Assembly (NCBI RefSeq): GCF_009712605.1
Contig: NZ_WASO01000002.1
Span: 186,001-250,000 of the forward strand
Reading direction: 5' to 3'
DNA from: Paludibacter sp.
Lineage (GTDB): Bacteria; Bacteroidota; Bacteroidia; Bacteroidales; Paludibacteraceae
DNA length: 64,000 nucleotides
Shown one piece after another: positions 26,167-34,955 of this stretch. Position 1 is the stretch's first letter; every line of letters starts with the position of its first letter. The notes beneath the pieces were generated by a model. That model worked only from the letters and a program-made list of their open reading frames with translations, had not been told where the DNA came from and made no database searches. The position numbers and the translations under genes are program-made.

Positions 26167-26602
26167 TGTTCAATCTTCGTGAACTTAGTGATAGCCTTTG
26201 TGTGCTTCGTGGTAAGAATTTGTGTTTAACCACAAAGATCACTAAGATCTTCACAAAGGACACAAAGAAAATGTGTGTTGGTTAAGGTTTAGTTATCAGC
26301 CTTCTATTTTCTTCGAAATATAAAATCCTCTTCGTGAACTTAGTGATTTCTTTGTGCACTTCGTGGTAAAGAATCCGTGTTCTGCCACAAAGGACGCTAA
26401 GAGGTTCACAAAGGACACAAAACGTGTGTTTGGGTTAAGAGTTAGTCGCCTGTCTATTATCTTCTTAGAAATATAAAATTCTCTTCGTGAACTTAGTGAT
26501 AGCCTTTGTGCACTTCGAGGTGAGAATCTGTGTTTAAAAACAAAGAACGCTAAGAGGTTCACAAAGGACACAAAACGTGAGTAATGTTTATGGCTTGGCG
26601 TT
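26167..26602. repeat. Three tandem copies of a CACAAAG-type element
   Basis: Three imperfect units of roughly 130-160 bases begin tcttcgtgaacttagtgat at about 26175, 26330 and 26481. Each contains an inverted pair around cttcgtggt / accacaaag and ends ttcacaaaggacacaaa. The last copy runs into tttatggcttggcgttcacc and then a GTGAG run. A 91-codon minus-strand frame through copies two and three is repeat-derived and not called. The remaining bases to 26757 hold the GTGAG run and the lptB promoter. Confidence 0.65.
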
Positions 26603-26650
26603 CACCACCTCACCGTCTCTCTATCTCACTACCTCTCCACCTATTTCTTC
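26603..26650. repeat. GTGAG-type run
   Basis: Units of the type cctcaccgt, ctctatctcact and acctctccacct form a low-complexity run directly after the third CACAAAG copy. The junction with ggcttggcgttcacc is found again, inverted, near 55380-55410. Confidence 0.5.
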
Positions 26651-26730
26651 TTTCTCTCCTCATCATCAGTTACTTGTTATTATTAACAAATTCCTTTAGC
26701 ATAAAATGCCCGATTTTTGGGAAGATTTGC

Positions 26731-26738
26731 TATTTTTG
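26731..26738 (+). promoter_or_regulatory. Putative -7 box of lptB
   Basis: TATTTTTG matches TAnnTTTG, 19 bases before the ATG at 26758, which implies a very short leader. A start at the second ATG (26773) would leave about 34 bases. Confidence 0.45.
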
Positions 26739-26757
26739 TGGTTAAATCTCTTATATT

Positions 26758-27528
26758 ATGTCGCAAAACAGTGCAATGGAATTGCGTACCGAAAACCTTG
26801 TCAAACGATATGGCAAGAGAACGGTGGTTGATCACGTATCTATTGATTTGAAGCAAGGTGAAATTGTAGGTCTGCTTGGACCGAATGGTGCCGGTAAGAC
26901 CACAACTTTCTACATGACCACCGGACTTATAACTCCCAATGAAGGAAAAATCTTCTTAAACGAACAGGAAATAACTAAGTTTCCGGTATATAAACGTGCA
27001 CAGGCCGGGATTGGCTATTTGGCTCAGGAAGCATCCGTCTTCCGGCAGATGTCGGTCGAAGACAATATTCGTGCCGTGCTTGAGATGACCGATTTTTCAA
27101 AAGAAAAACAGGCCGAAAAACTTGAAACGCTGATCAAGGAATTTAGTCTTGGTCATGTCCGCAAAAATATAGGTAACCGTCTTTCCGGGGGAGAGCGCCG
27201 TCGTACAGAAATTGCCCGGTGTCTTGCCATCGAACCTAAATTTATTATGCTCGATGAGCCGTTTGCCGGTGTTGACCCTATTGCCGTTCAGGATATTCAG
27301 GATATTGTATGGCATCTAAAAGATATGAATATCGGCATTCTGATTACCGACCATAACGTAGATGAAACGCTTTCTATTACTGACCGTGCCTATTTGTTGT
27401 TCGAAGGGAAAACACTGTTTCAGGGCACAGCTGAAGAACTGGCAGGAAATCCTATTGTGCGTGAAAAGTACCTCGGGCGCGATTTCGAGTTGAAACGGAA
27501 AAAAGGTCAATTTGTGCCTCAGGCGTAA
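26758..27528 (+). CDS. lptB: LPS export ABC transporter ATP-binding protein LptB
   Basis: 256 residues (251 from the second ATG at 26773). Walker [10 protein letters not shown] is at 41-49, signature LSGGERRR at 142-149 and Walker B FIMLDEP at 162-168. The [12 protein letters not shown] context and FAGVDPIAV are specific to LptB. It powers lipopolysaccharide extraction from the inner membrane with LptFG, which are not in the window. It is followed 27 bases later by the RelA/SpoT gene. Confidence 0.94.
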   Translation: MSQNSAMELRTENLVKRYGKRTVVDHVSIDLKQGEIVGLLGPNGAGKTTTFYMTTGLITPNEGKIFLNEQEITKFPVYKRAQAGIGYLAQEASVFRQMSVEDNIRAVLEMTDFSKEKQAEKLETLIKEFSLGHVRKNIGNRLSGGERRRTEIARCLAIEPKFIMLDEPFAGVDPIAVQDIQDIVWHLKDMNIGILITDHNVDETLSITDRAYLLFEGKTLFQGTAEELAGNPIVREKYLGRDFELKRKKGQFVPQA

Positions 27529-27555
27529 GATTAACGACAAACATTCGTCACTACC

Positions 27556-29808
27556 ATGATTATTGATCCGATAAAACAGATGCAGGATGAACAGGTAATG
27601 ATTCAGCAGGCTTTTAGCGAAGTGCTGGACGTTTATACCCATTCGCCACACCGACAGAAGGTCGAAATAATTCAGAAAGCCTTTGAGTTTGCCAATGAGG
27701 CTCACCGGGGTATTCGGCGACGGTCGGGTGAACCCTACATTATGCACCCTATTGCAGTAGCAAAAATCGTGGCGCAGGAAATCGGGCTCGGATCGACCTC
27801 CATTTGTGCGGCTCTTTTACATGATGTGGTTGAAGATACAGATTTTACGGTAGAAGATATTGAGAATCAATTTAATAAACGAATAGCCATCATCGTGGAC
27901 GGGCTGACGAAGATTTCGGGCGGAGTATTTGCCGAACGGGTTTCAGAACAGGCCGAAAACTTCAGGAAACTGCTGCTAACCATGTCCGAGGATATTCGTG
28001 TAATTCTGATCAAAATTGCCGACCGTCTTCATAATATGCGAACCCTTGGTTCCATGCCTCCGGCAAAGCAATATAAAATAGCCGGCGAAACCCTCTACAT
28101 CTACGCTCCTCTTGCCAACCGTCTTGGCCTTTTCTCCATAAAAAGCGAACTCGAAAATCTCAGTTTTAAGTACGAACACCCTGAAACATTTGCCGAAATT
28201 ACGGCGTTGATTGAAGCTGAATCCGCTGAACACGAACAGGTTTATAGCGAATTCAAAACGCCGATTGAAGCGAAACTGAAAGCTTTGGGCTTTACTGCCG
28301 AATTGAAAGAGCGGGTAAAGACGGTATATTCTGTCTGGCACAAAATGCAAACCAAGAATATTCCGTTTGAGGAAGTGTATGATCTCTTGGCTCTTCGTAT
28401 TGTGTTCGAACCCAAACCCGAAATGACGGAGCAGGAGCAGTGCTGGATTATTTATTCTGCTATCACACAGATATATCGCCCGCATCCCGAACGTATCCGC
28501 GACTGGGTGAGTACTCCTAAAGCAAACGGGTATTCGGCGTTGCACGTCACTGTTATGGGGCCTCACGGACGTTGGATTGAAGTTCAGATTCGCAGTACGC
28601 ATATGAACGAGGTAGCAGAAAAGGGTCTTGCAGCCCACTGGAAATATAAGACAGGGGAACAGCGCGATGATGAAACAGAACTCGATAAATGGCTGAAAGA
28701 GCTCAAGGAAGAGCTCAAGAATCCTACACCGAGTGCAGTGGATTTCATGGATAACGTGAAGCTGAATCTCTTTGCATCTGAAATATTTGTGTTTACCCCG
28801 AAGGGTGAAATTAAAACGATTCCTCAGGGCGCTACAGCACTCGATTTCGCCTTTCTGCTTCACTCCGATCTTGGGTTCAAATGTATCGGAGCAAAGGTGA
28901 ATCATAAATTAGTACCTTTGAGCCATGTGCTTGCCAGTGGTGACCAGGTGGAGATCCTGACAGCTAAAATGCAAAAGCCACAGGCCGACTGGTTGCGTTT
29001 TGTGGTTACCGCTCGCGCTAAAACAAAACTGGAGACTGCTCTGAAAAAAGAGCTTACGTCTGTATCGCAAACCGGGCAGAAAAACATTGAAGAAGAGCTG
29101 AAAAAGGTAAGCCTGGCTCCTACGCCAGACACGATTCAACGTTTGGTGGAGTATTATAAATTGGCCGACAAGAAGGAATTGTACCGCCAGGCAGGAAAGA
29201 ATTATATTGATCTGACAGACATCTCAAAAAAGATATTTAAGCCCAGACAACCGAACCTTTTGAAGAAGTTTGTTACCCTTCAGTTTGGTAGCTCGGAAAA
29301 TAAAAAGGGTAAAGATGAAGAGGAAACTACAGTGTCCGCACACAAGGTGGATCGTAAAAAAACCTTCCGTTTGACCGATGAAAAGTCGGGCAAATCGTTC
29401 CGCATTGCACCCTGTTGTCAGCCAATACCAGGCGATGACGTGTTTGGTTACGTGGATGAAGATGAGGTGGTGATTGTTCATAAGCGCCAATGTCCCGAAG
29501 CTCTGAAGCTTAAAGCCAGCCATGGAGAACGGATCGTTACGGCAGAATGGGCAATGCACAAAGAGCTATCTTTTGCGGTAACAGTTGAAATGAATGGGAT
29601 TGATCGTATTGGGATGCTTCGTGAGATTTCCCGCGTTGTCACCGATGAATATTCGATCAATATTCAAAGTATTAATATTGAAACGAAAGACGGGATATTC
29701 TATGGACGTTTGCACCTGTATGTGTACGGTACGGAACAGGTCAATAACCTGTGCATGAAGCTCCTGAAGATAAAGGGAATGAGCTCTGTGAAACGTGTGG
29801 AAGCGTGA
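27556..29808 (+). CDS. Bifunctional (p)ppGpp synthetase/hydrolase (RelA/SpoT family)
   Basis: 750 residues. The order is an HD hydrolase domain (YIMHPIAVAKIV, ALLHDVVEDTDF), the synthetase domain (about 230-345, with RIRDWVSTPKANGYSALH), TGS (VFTPKGEIKTIPQGATALDFAF, about 415-475) and a C-terminal ACT domain (about 675-745). Hydrolase and synthetase motifs both look intact, so it should make and break the stringent-response alarmone. Bacteroidetes often have two such genes; only one is seen here. It ends 15 bases from the convergent phoH. Confidence 0.93.
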   Translation: MIIDPIKQMQDEQVMIQQAFSEVLDVYTHSPHRQKVEIIQKAFEFANEAHRGIRRRSGEPYIMHPIAVAKIVAQEIGLGSTSICAALLHDVVEDTDFTVEDIENQFNKRIAIIVDGLTKISGGVFAERVSEQAENFRKLLLTMSEDIRVILIKIADRLHNMRTLGSMPPAKQYKIAGETLYIYAPLANRLGLFSIKSELENLSFKYEHPETFAEITALIEAESAEHEQVYSEFKTPIEAKLKALGFTAELKERVKTVYSVWHKMQTKNIPFEEVYDLLALRIVFEPKPEMTEQEQCWIIYSAITQIYRPHPERIRDWVSTPKANGYSALHVTVMGPHGRWIEVQIRSTHMNEVAEKGLAAHWKYKTGEQRDDETELDKWLKELKEELKNPTPSAVDFMDNVKLNLFASEIFVFTPKGEIKTIPQGATALDFAFLLHSDLGFKCIGAKVNHKLVPLSHVLASGDQVEILTAKMQKPQADWLRFVVTARAKTKLETALKKELTSVSQTGQKNIEEELKKVSLAPTPDTIQRLVEYYKLADKKELYRQAGKNYIDLTDISKKIFKPRQPNLLKKFVTLQFGSSENKKGKDEEETTVSAHKVDRKKTFRLTDEKSGKSFRIAPCCQPIPGDDVFGYVDEDEVVIVHKRQCPEALKLKASHGERIVTAEWAMHKELSFAVTVEMNGIDRIGMLREISRVVTDEYSINIQSINIETKDGIFYGRLHLYVYGTEQVNNLCMKLLKIKGMSSVKRVEA

Positions 29809-29821
29809 TATAATTGATAAC

Positions 29822-29848
29822 GCTTAATTGTTAATGGTCAATGATTGG
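29822..29848. repeat. AATTGTTAATGGTCAATGATT simple repeat at the phoH 3' end
   Basis: A taattgttaatggtcaatga-type repeat spans the stop codon of phoH and encodes its last residues (QSLTINN). Related text is at 32750-32782, 37683-37712 and 53318-53345. Confidence 0.5.
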
Positions 29849-30831
29849 TTTGTAACTGTTTCGTTGACCTTCTTTTTATCCAGAGCTTTTTTCTTCTTAG
29901 AATGTTTATCGTAAGCTTCTACAATCTGACGAACCAGTTTGTGTCGAACGATGTCTTTTACAGAGAATTCTACTTTCGAAATACCCTTCACGTTCCGCAA
30001 TACTTCCAGCGATTCTATCAAACCTGATTTTTGAGAGGGCGGAAGGTCTATCTGGGTTATATCTCCAGTGATAATAACCTTGCTGTTGATGCCCATACGG
30101 GTAAGGAACATCTTGATTTGCATCGTGGAGGTGTTTTGTGCCTCATCCAGTATTACTACAGCATCATTGAGCGTACGTCCGCGCATAAAAGCCAGAGGGG
30201 CAATCTGAATAGTTCCGTTTTCCATGAATTCCTTCAGTTTGGCACCGGGAATCATATCCTGCAAGGCATCATAGAGTGGTTGCAGATACGGATCAATCTT
30301 TTCCTTCATATCTCCGGGAAGAAAGCCAAGTTTTTCACCAGCTTCGACCGCAGGCCTACTCAGAATGATCTTCTTAATTTCCTTGTTTTTCAGAGAACGC
30401 ACAGCAAGGGCGATAGCGGTGTACGTCTTTCCGGAACCGGCAGGGCCAATAGCAAATAAGAGATCGTTTTTTTCGAATTCCTTAACGAGCTTTTTTTGGT
30501 TTTCTGTGCGTGCGGTAATGGTTTTGCCGTTGATACCGTGGATGATGAGGTTGTCCTGCTTTATCTCGGTAGGAGAGTTGCCTTTGATGATGTCGATAAT
30601 TACCTCTTCATTGAGAAGATTATATTCGGCACAATAATTCTGTAGTTTTTGTACAGATTCGTCGAATGCAACCATAATCTCTTCATCACCCAATGCCCGT
30701 AATACATTTCCACGAGCCACTATTTTCAGCTTAGGAAAAAGGTTTTTGATTAAGGCGATGTTGGCGTTATTGACCCCGAAAAAAACTACCGGATCAACAG
30801 TTTCATTGAGTAAAATGGTTCGTTCGATCAT
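29824..30831 (-). CDS. PhoH family ATPase
   Basis: 335 residues. Walker A GPAGSGKT is at 129-136 and Walker B VVILDEAQNT later, with the PhoH signature SRPAVEAGEKLGFLPGD. An N-terminal KH-like region precedes it. PhoH proteins are RNA-binding ATPases/helicases of RNA metabolism. The last six to seven residues after KKVNETVTN are encoded by a dispersed repeat, so the native end was probably shorter or different. Confidence 0.9.
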   Translation of the reverse strand: MIERTILLNETVDPVVFFGVNNANIALIKNLFPKLKIVARGNVLRALGDEEIMVAFDESVQKLQNYCAEYNLLNEEVIIDIIKGNSPTEIKQDNLIIHGINGKTITARTENQKKLVKEFEKNDLLFAIGPAGSGKTYTAIALAVRSLKNKEIKKIILSRPAVEAGEKLGFLPGDMKEKIDPYLQPLYDALQDMIPGAKLKEFMENGTIQIAPLAFMRGRTLNDAVVILDEAQNTSTMQIKMFLTRMGINSKVIITGDITQIDLPPSQKSGLIESLEVLRNVKGISKVEFSVKDIVRHKLVRQIVEAYDKHSKKKKALDKKKVNETVTNQSLTINN

Positions 30832-30839
30832 GTATTAGA

Positions 30840-30870
30840 TAGTGAGATAATGAGATGGTGAGAAAGCGAG
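30840..30870. repeat. GTGAG-type run
   Basis: tagtgagataatgagatgg and tgagaaagcgag lie between phoH and the four-helix-bundle gene. Together with the hairpin at 31295-31334 they bracket that gene. Confidence 0.5.
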
Positions 30871-30890
30871 CCAGTAAATGTAAAAGTTAG

Positions 30891-31259
30891 TTATTGTTGT
30901 CTCCATTTTTTACGGGTGATGGAAAATATTTTCAATAATTCTTCAGCTTCTCTTTTTATCGATTCAATATGTTTTGTTTCGATTAGAAGAGCCTCTTCTA
31001 ATAGCTCCAACCAAAATAGAGATTCATCTGTTTCTTCAACAACAATGCATAATTTGGAGAATTTTTCAGCATTTGAACGACCTCTGGTTACAGCACGAAA
31101 ATTTGCTGCGACAGACGTACCTGAACGTAACAGTTGCTTGCCTAGAATTCGTGTTTCGTCATCATGTTTACAAAAAGCAGAATAAAAACGAATAACTGAA
31201 ACAGCAAATAATTTGGTTCGTTGCCGGTATTTTTCGTTGAAGTCTGTTGCGTAGTCCAA
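30891..31259 (-). CDS. Four-helix-bundle protein (23S rRNA intervening-sequence type)
   Basis: 122 residues. The pattern RILGKQLLRSGTSVAANFRAVTRGRSNAEKFSKLCIVVEETDESLFWLELL is the hallmark of the S23/four-helix-bundle family first seen in 23S rRNA intervening sequences. This copy is not in an rRNA gene. No ATG exists: the only start is TTG at 31259, directly after a TAG and a run of seven T on the coding strand, so a frameshift in that run is possible. Function unknown. Confidence 0.82.
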   Translation of the reverse strand: MDYATDFNEKYRQRTKLFAVSVIRFYSAFCKHDDETRILGKQLLRSGTSVAANFRAVTRGRSNAEKFSKLCIVVEETDESLFWLELLEEALLIETKHIESIKREAEELLKIFSITRKKWRQQ

Positions 31260-31294
31260 AAAAATCTATTTAGAAGTTACGTTTGAAAATTTGA

Positions 31295-31334
31295 GAGAAT
31301 GTGAGGCGGTTTTTACTCACCGCCTCACATTCTC
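31295..31334. terminator. Perfect 16-bp hairpin after glyA
   Basis: gagaatgtgaggcggt (31295-31310) and its exact complement (31319-31334) enclose an 8-base loop. It lies 20 bases past the glyA stop. No clean T run follows on the minus strand, so terminator is the likely but not certain role. Its arms are GTGAG-type text. Confidence 0.6.
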
Positions 31335-31353
31335 ATTATCTCGCTTGCTGTTT

Positions 31354-32634
31354 TTAGTATGCAAACAAGTCATATCCGGCCATCACTCCGTTCACTTTGT
31401 CGCGAACGGATTTGATGACAGTTTCGTTGTCTGTGTTATGAAGTACGGTGTCGATCATTTCAACGATTTCACCCATCAGGCCTTCTTTTGCACCACGGGT
31501 AGTGATGGCAGGAGTACCAACGCGGATACCTGAAGTCTGGAATGGAGAACGGCTGTCGAACGGAACCATATTTTTATTAACTGTAATATCAGCTTTTACC
31601 AGACTGTTTTCTGCCACTTTACCTGTTAAATCAGGGAATTTGGTGCGCAGGTCAATCAGCATGGAGTGGTTGTCGGTACCGTCAGAAATGATTTTGTAGC
31701 CTTTGGACATGAATGCGTCAGCCATTACAGCAGCATTTTTCTGCACCTGTGTCTGGTATTCAACATATGATGGTTGTAATGCTTCGTAGAAGGCTACTGC
31801 TTTTGCAGCAATCACGTGTTCCAATGGACCGCCCTGGATACCCGGGAATACGGCAGAATCGAGCAACGAAGACATCTTCTTGATTTCGCCTTTCGGTGTT
31901 GTCTTGCCCCATGGATTTTCAAAGTCTTTGCCCATCAAAATGATACCACCACGAGGACCACGCAAGGTTTTGTGGGTGGTAGAGGTAACTATATGAGCAT
32001 ATTTTAACGGATTTTCGAGCAAACCGGCAGCAATCAGACCAGCAGGATGAGCCATGTCGATCATTAAAAGAGCACCGATTTTGTCAGCAATGGCACGCAT
32101 ACGGGCATAATCCCAGTCGCGTGAATAAGCAGAAGCACCACCTACGATCAGTTTCGGACGTTCGCGCAGTGCAACTTCTTCCATCTGGTCGTAGTCAACG
32201 CGACCAGTATCTTCTTTAACGCTGTATGCCAGTGGTTGATAAAGAATTCCCGAACTGTTGACAGGGGATCCGTGTGAAAGGTGGCCGCCGTGAGCAAGGT
32301 TCAAACCGAGGAATTTATCACCGGGATTAAGTACTGCCAAAAATACAGCCGCATTAGCCTGCGCTCCGGAGTGAGGCTGAACGTTAGCATATTCCGCACC
32401 GAAAATTTCTTTCAGACGATCGATAGCAAGTTGTTCGCTCAGGTCAACTACTTCGCAACCGCCGTAGTAACGGTGGCCGGGATAGCCTTCGGCGTATTTG
32501 TTGGTAAGCCATGTTCCCATAGCCTGCATTACCTGGTCACTTACAAAGTTCTCGGACGCAATCAGCTCAATACCTTTTAATTGGCGCTGATGTTCCTTCT
32601 CGATAATCTCAAAAATAGCATTGTCGCGTGTCAT
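31354..32634 (-). CDS. glyA: Serine hydroxymethyltransferase
   Basis: 426 residues, full length. The PLP lysine is Lys222 in [15 protein letters not shown]. Other conserved parts are [26 protein letters not shown] and [13 protein letters not shown]. The enzyme converts serine and tetrahydrofolate to glycine and 5,10-methylene-THF. A -7 box lies 49 bases upstream (32683-32690). Confidence 0.96.
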   Translation of the reverse strand: MTRDNAIFEIIEKEHQRQLKGIELIASENFVSDQVMQAMGTWLTNKYAEGYPGHRYYGGCEVVDLSEQLAIDRLKEIFGAEYANVQPHSGAQANAAVFLAVLNPGDKFLGLNLAHGGHLSHGSPVNSSGILYQPLAYSVKEDTGRVDYDQMEEVALRERPKLIVGGASAYSRDWDYARMRAIADKIGALLMIDMAHPAGLIAAGLLENPLKYAHIVTSTTHKTLRGPRGGIILMGKDFENPWGKTTPKGEIKKMSSLLDSAVFPGIQGGPLEHVIAAKAVAFYEALQPSYVEYQTQVQKNAAVMADAFMSKGYKIISDGTDNHSMLIDLRTKFPDLTGKVAENSLVKADITVNKNMVPFDSRSPFQTSGIRVGTPAITTRGAKEGLMGEIVEMIDTVLHNTDNETVIKSVRDKVNGVMAGYDLFAY

Positions 32635-32682
32635 GTAGAAAAGAATTATGTGAAGGTTAGAAATTGCTTAAAAAAGAAGTTG

Positions 32683-32690
32683 CAAAGGTA
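32683..32690 (-). promoter_or_regulatory. Putative -7 box of glyA
   Basis: TACCTTTG on the minus strand followed by CA, identical to the hisB box, 49 bases before the glyA start. Confidence 0.5.
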
Positions 32691-32749
32691 GCCATTTTTA
32701 TTCAGAAACGAGCAGTAAGAAACATCTAACGCAGGGATAAATGCCCAGT

Positions 32750-32782
32750 AATTAACAATTAATAATTAACGATTAATAATTG
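32750..32782. repeat. AATTAACAATTAATAATTAA simple repeat at a gene end
   Basis: A tandem of taattaacaat/taataattaac units crosses the stop codon of the adjacent glycosyltransferase, encoding its last residues (TIINR). Confidence 0.5.
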
Positions 32783-33875
32783 TTTGGTATGTCTCTTTCA
32801 GCCGGTTGAGGTGACTCTCGATGCTGTATGTTTCACGTACCCATCGAGCTGTTTCTTCCGCTTTTTGTTTATAACGATCAGGGTTTACGGTGAAGGGTAA
32901 AAACTTATTGAGTAAGTCCTCCGGATATTTGGTGTTGTAGATATTTGCGTAGCTGCCTCTATCCGTAATTTCCAGCATCACTTCCCAGTCGTTTACAAAA
33001 ACAGGGATAGCGCTGGCCATTGCTTCGATAACAGCAATGCCGAAGGTGTCATGATCTGTTGAATAGATAAATGCATCCAGTTGAGTCAAAATGTCGGGTA
33101 CATCCGAACGTGCACCCAGAAAAAGCACTTTGTCGTCCAACCCGTTTTCATGGCAAAAACTAACGCATTGGTCGTAGCGCCACTCTTCCCCCGGATTTTT
33201 TTTACCGACAAATAAAAAGCAAAAATTTATTCCTTGGTCGTTTAGTAGTTTAAGGAACTTGCAGATAGTCAACTGATCTCTTACACCTCCGAAGTTACCT
33301 ACGCTTCCAAGCAAAATGGTATCTGATGTTATATTCAATTCTGTTCTCCATGAATTACTTTTTGCGGGAGTCAGTTTGTCGAATGAAATGCCATTATAAA
33401 CCGTAACAGCATTCTCTTCTGCAAAGCGATATCGGTGATGGTAATATTTTTTCTGTGAGTTGCTAACGAAAATATTCAGGTCTGTGTGACGAATGATCCA
33501 ATGAATGAGTGTCTTATCTGTTTTTTCGGCTTCCATATCGTAGCCATGAAACGTAAGCGCAACTTTGATACCAGTCCCAACGGTAGCTATACGGGCATAA
33601 AGAGCATCGAGAGGTTGTTGGGCATGGACAATTGCAATTTTGTTGCGGATAAGCAGCTTTCTCAACTTTACAAAATATGTAACATCAGCTATTGATTTCG
33701 GACTGAGGCAATAGAGCGGGACTCCCGTCTTTTTGAAATCGTCGGCAAGTATACCTGCTTTCCGGAAAATACCGATAAACGGGAATCCCGCTATAGCAGC
33801 ATTTCGGAAACAGTCTAAAAGAAGCGTTTCTGTTCCTCCCCGGTTTAATGACCCCAAAAGATAGGCAATTCGCAT
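32766..33875 (-). CDS. GT4-family glycosyltransferase
   Basis: Start placed at the ATG at 33875 (369 residues), which begins MRIAYLLGSLNRGGTET, the usual GT4 N-terminus with the acceptor-side GGxE/T loop. The donor half carries VGNFGGVRDQL and FGIAVIEAMASAIPVFVND, the E-x7-E-like nucleotide-sugar region. It is a GT-B retaining transferase adding one sugar on the cytoplasmic side of the inner membrane. It is the distal gene of the polysaccharide cluster; a repeat forms its C-terminus. Confidence 0.87.
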   Translation of the reverse strand: MRIAYLLGSLNRGGTETLLLDCFRNAAIAGFPFIGIFRKAGILADDFKKTGVPLYCLSPKSIADVTYFVKLRKLLIRNKIAIVHAQQPLDALYARIATVGTGIKVALTFHGYDMEAEKTDKTLIHWIIRHTDLNIFVSNSQKKYYHHRYRFAEENAVTVYNGISFDKLTPAKSNSWRTELNITSDTILLGSVGNFGGVRDQLTICKFLKLLNDQGINFCFLFVGKKNPGEEWRYDQCVSFCHENGLDDKVLFLGARSDVPDILTQLDAFIYSTDHDTFGIAVIEAMASAIPVFVNDWEVMLEITDRGSYANIYNTKYPEDLLNKFLPFTVNPDRYKQKAEETARWVRETYSIESHLNRLKETYQTIINR

Positions 33876-33965
33876 ACGAAATTCAACGTTATAAGATTTA
33901 ATGTTCAAGGCTTAGCATTCAGTTCCTCTCTCTCATCATTTGAATGCTGGTCACTCATTGAATAT

Positions 33966-34955
33966 TCATTTTTTGGCATGTTTAAGAATATATTGCTTGG
34001 TTATTGAACCCAATCGCATGAAACGAAACTGTAACTGTAAAAGTGAAACCGGAATTCTGTACCTGATTCGTTCTTTCATTGGCTGATTTTGCCAATCAAC
34101 TTTTAGAAGTTCCACTTTAGCGATCTCGCGTGTAGTTTTGTCTAAATAGTATGGATGTAACACATACACCCTCAAAGCATCCAATAGTTTTTTCAGAAAC
34201 ACATTTTCACGTTCTTCACTTTCGAGATATCCCAGATTGAAGATAAAATGCTGGTGAGGAGGATAAACGCGTCCGTAGACAACAGCCCGGTTTTCTTGTT
34301 CCACATCGTGATTATAATAAGCCAATGGTTGGTTCAGAAAAGCTACTTTATATTTAAGAGCTATTCGTATCCATAGATCGAAATCTTCTCCCAGTTTAAT
34401 TGCCGGATTCATTCCGTGGAACTCTTCGTAGGCTTTTTTATTTATAATGGTAGCACTCGTCCATACCGGCATACAGAGAGTTTTGGCATATACTTCGCAA
34501 TAGTCTATATAACCGGCTTTAAATGAGTAATCCACTCCAATGTTAGCTTTATGTCGAACTCCTCTTTTTACCTGATAGTACGAGGCGCTGTAGAGTTTTG
34601 CTTCTGGGTATTCTTCTATCAGATCTTTCATTTTTGCCAGATAATGCTTGTGCCACCAGTCGTCGGCATCCAGAAAGGCAATGTAGTCATATGTTGCCTC
34701 TTGTACTCCGACATTACGCGCCATGGAGACTCCGGCATTAGGCTGGTTGATGACCCTTACATGCTCTACTAGAGAGTTATTACCTTCTTTTTGCTGAGAA
34801 TGCAGGTAATGGTTGACCACTTGCAAACTATTGTCAGTAGAGCCATCGTTTACAATAATCAGTTCAAACTCGTGGTAAGACTGATTCAACACTGACCGTA
34901 TCGCTTTTTCAATATGCGCGGCTTTGTTATAAAGGGGAATGATAACGGAAAACAT
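33966..34955 (-). CDS. GT2-family glycosyltransferase
   Basis: 329 residues. GT-A fold: FSVIIPLYNKAAHIEKAIRS, IIVNDGSTDNS and the DxD-type FLDADDWWHK. The C-terminal third is basic and may touch the membrane. It begins within the last 29 bases of the FemAB-like gene, which implies translational coupling. Donor and acceptor are unknown. Confidence 0.9.
   Translation of the reverse strand: MFSVIIPLYNKAAHIEKAIRSVLNQSYHEFELIIVNDGSTDNSLQVVNHYLHSQQKEGNNSLVEHVRVINQPNAGVSMARNVGVQEATYDYIAFLDADDWWHKHYLAKMKDLIEEYPEAKLYSASYYQVKRGVRHKANIGVDYSFKAGYIDYCEVYAKTLCMPVWTSATIINKKAYEEFHGMNPAIKLGEDFDLWIRIALKYKVAFLNQPLAYYNHDVEQENRAVVYGRVYPPHQHFIFNLGYLESEERENVFLKKLLDALRVYVLHPYYLDKTTREIAKVELLKVDWQNQPMKERIRYRIPVSLLQLQFRFMRLGSITKQYILKHAKK

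Noticed and set aside
26296-26571. 91-codon minus-strand frame (FVNLLAFFV-type)
   Set aside because: Covers two copies of the tandem repeat and encodes the same peptide twice; repeat-derived.
26167-26602. Possible CRISPR array
   Set aside because: Units are about 150 bases, imperfect and contiguous, without unique spacers, and no cas gene is near.
27976-28905. 309-codon open frame on the minus strand inside the RelA/SpoT gene
   Set aside because: Antisense shadow of a conserved gene; composition is Phe/Cys/Arg-rich with no motif.
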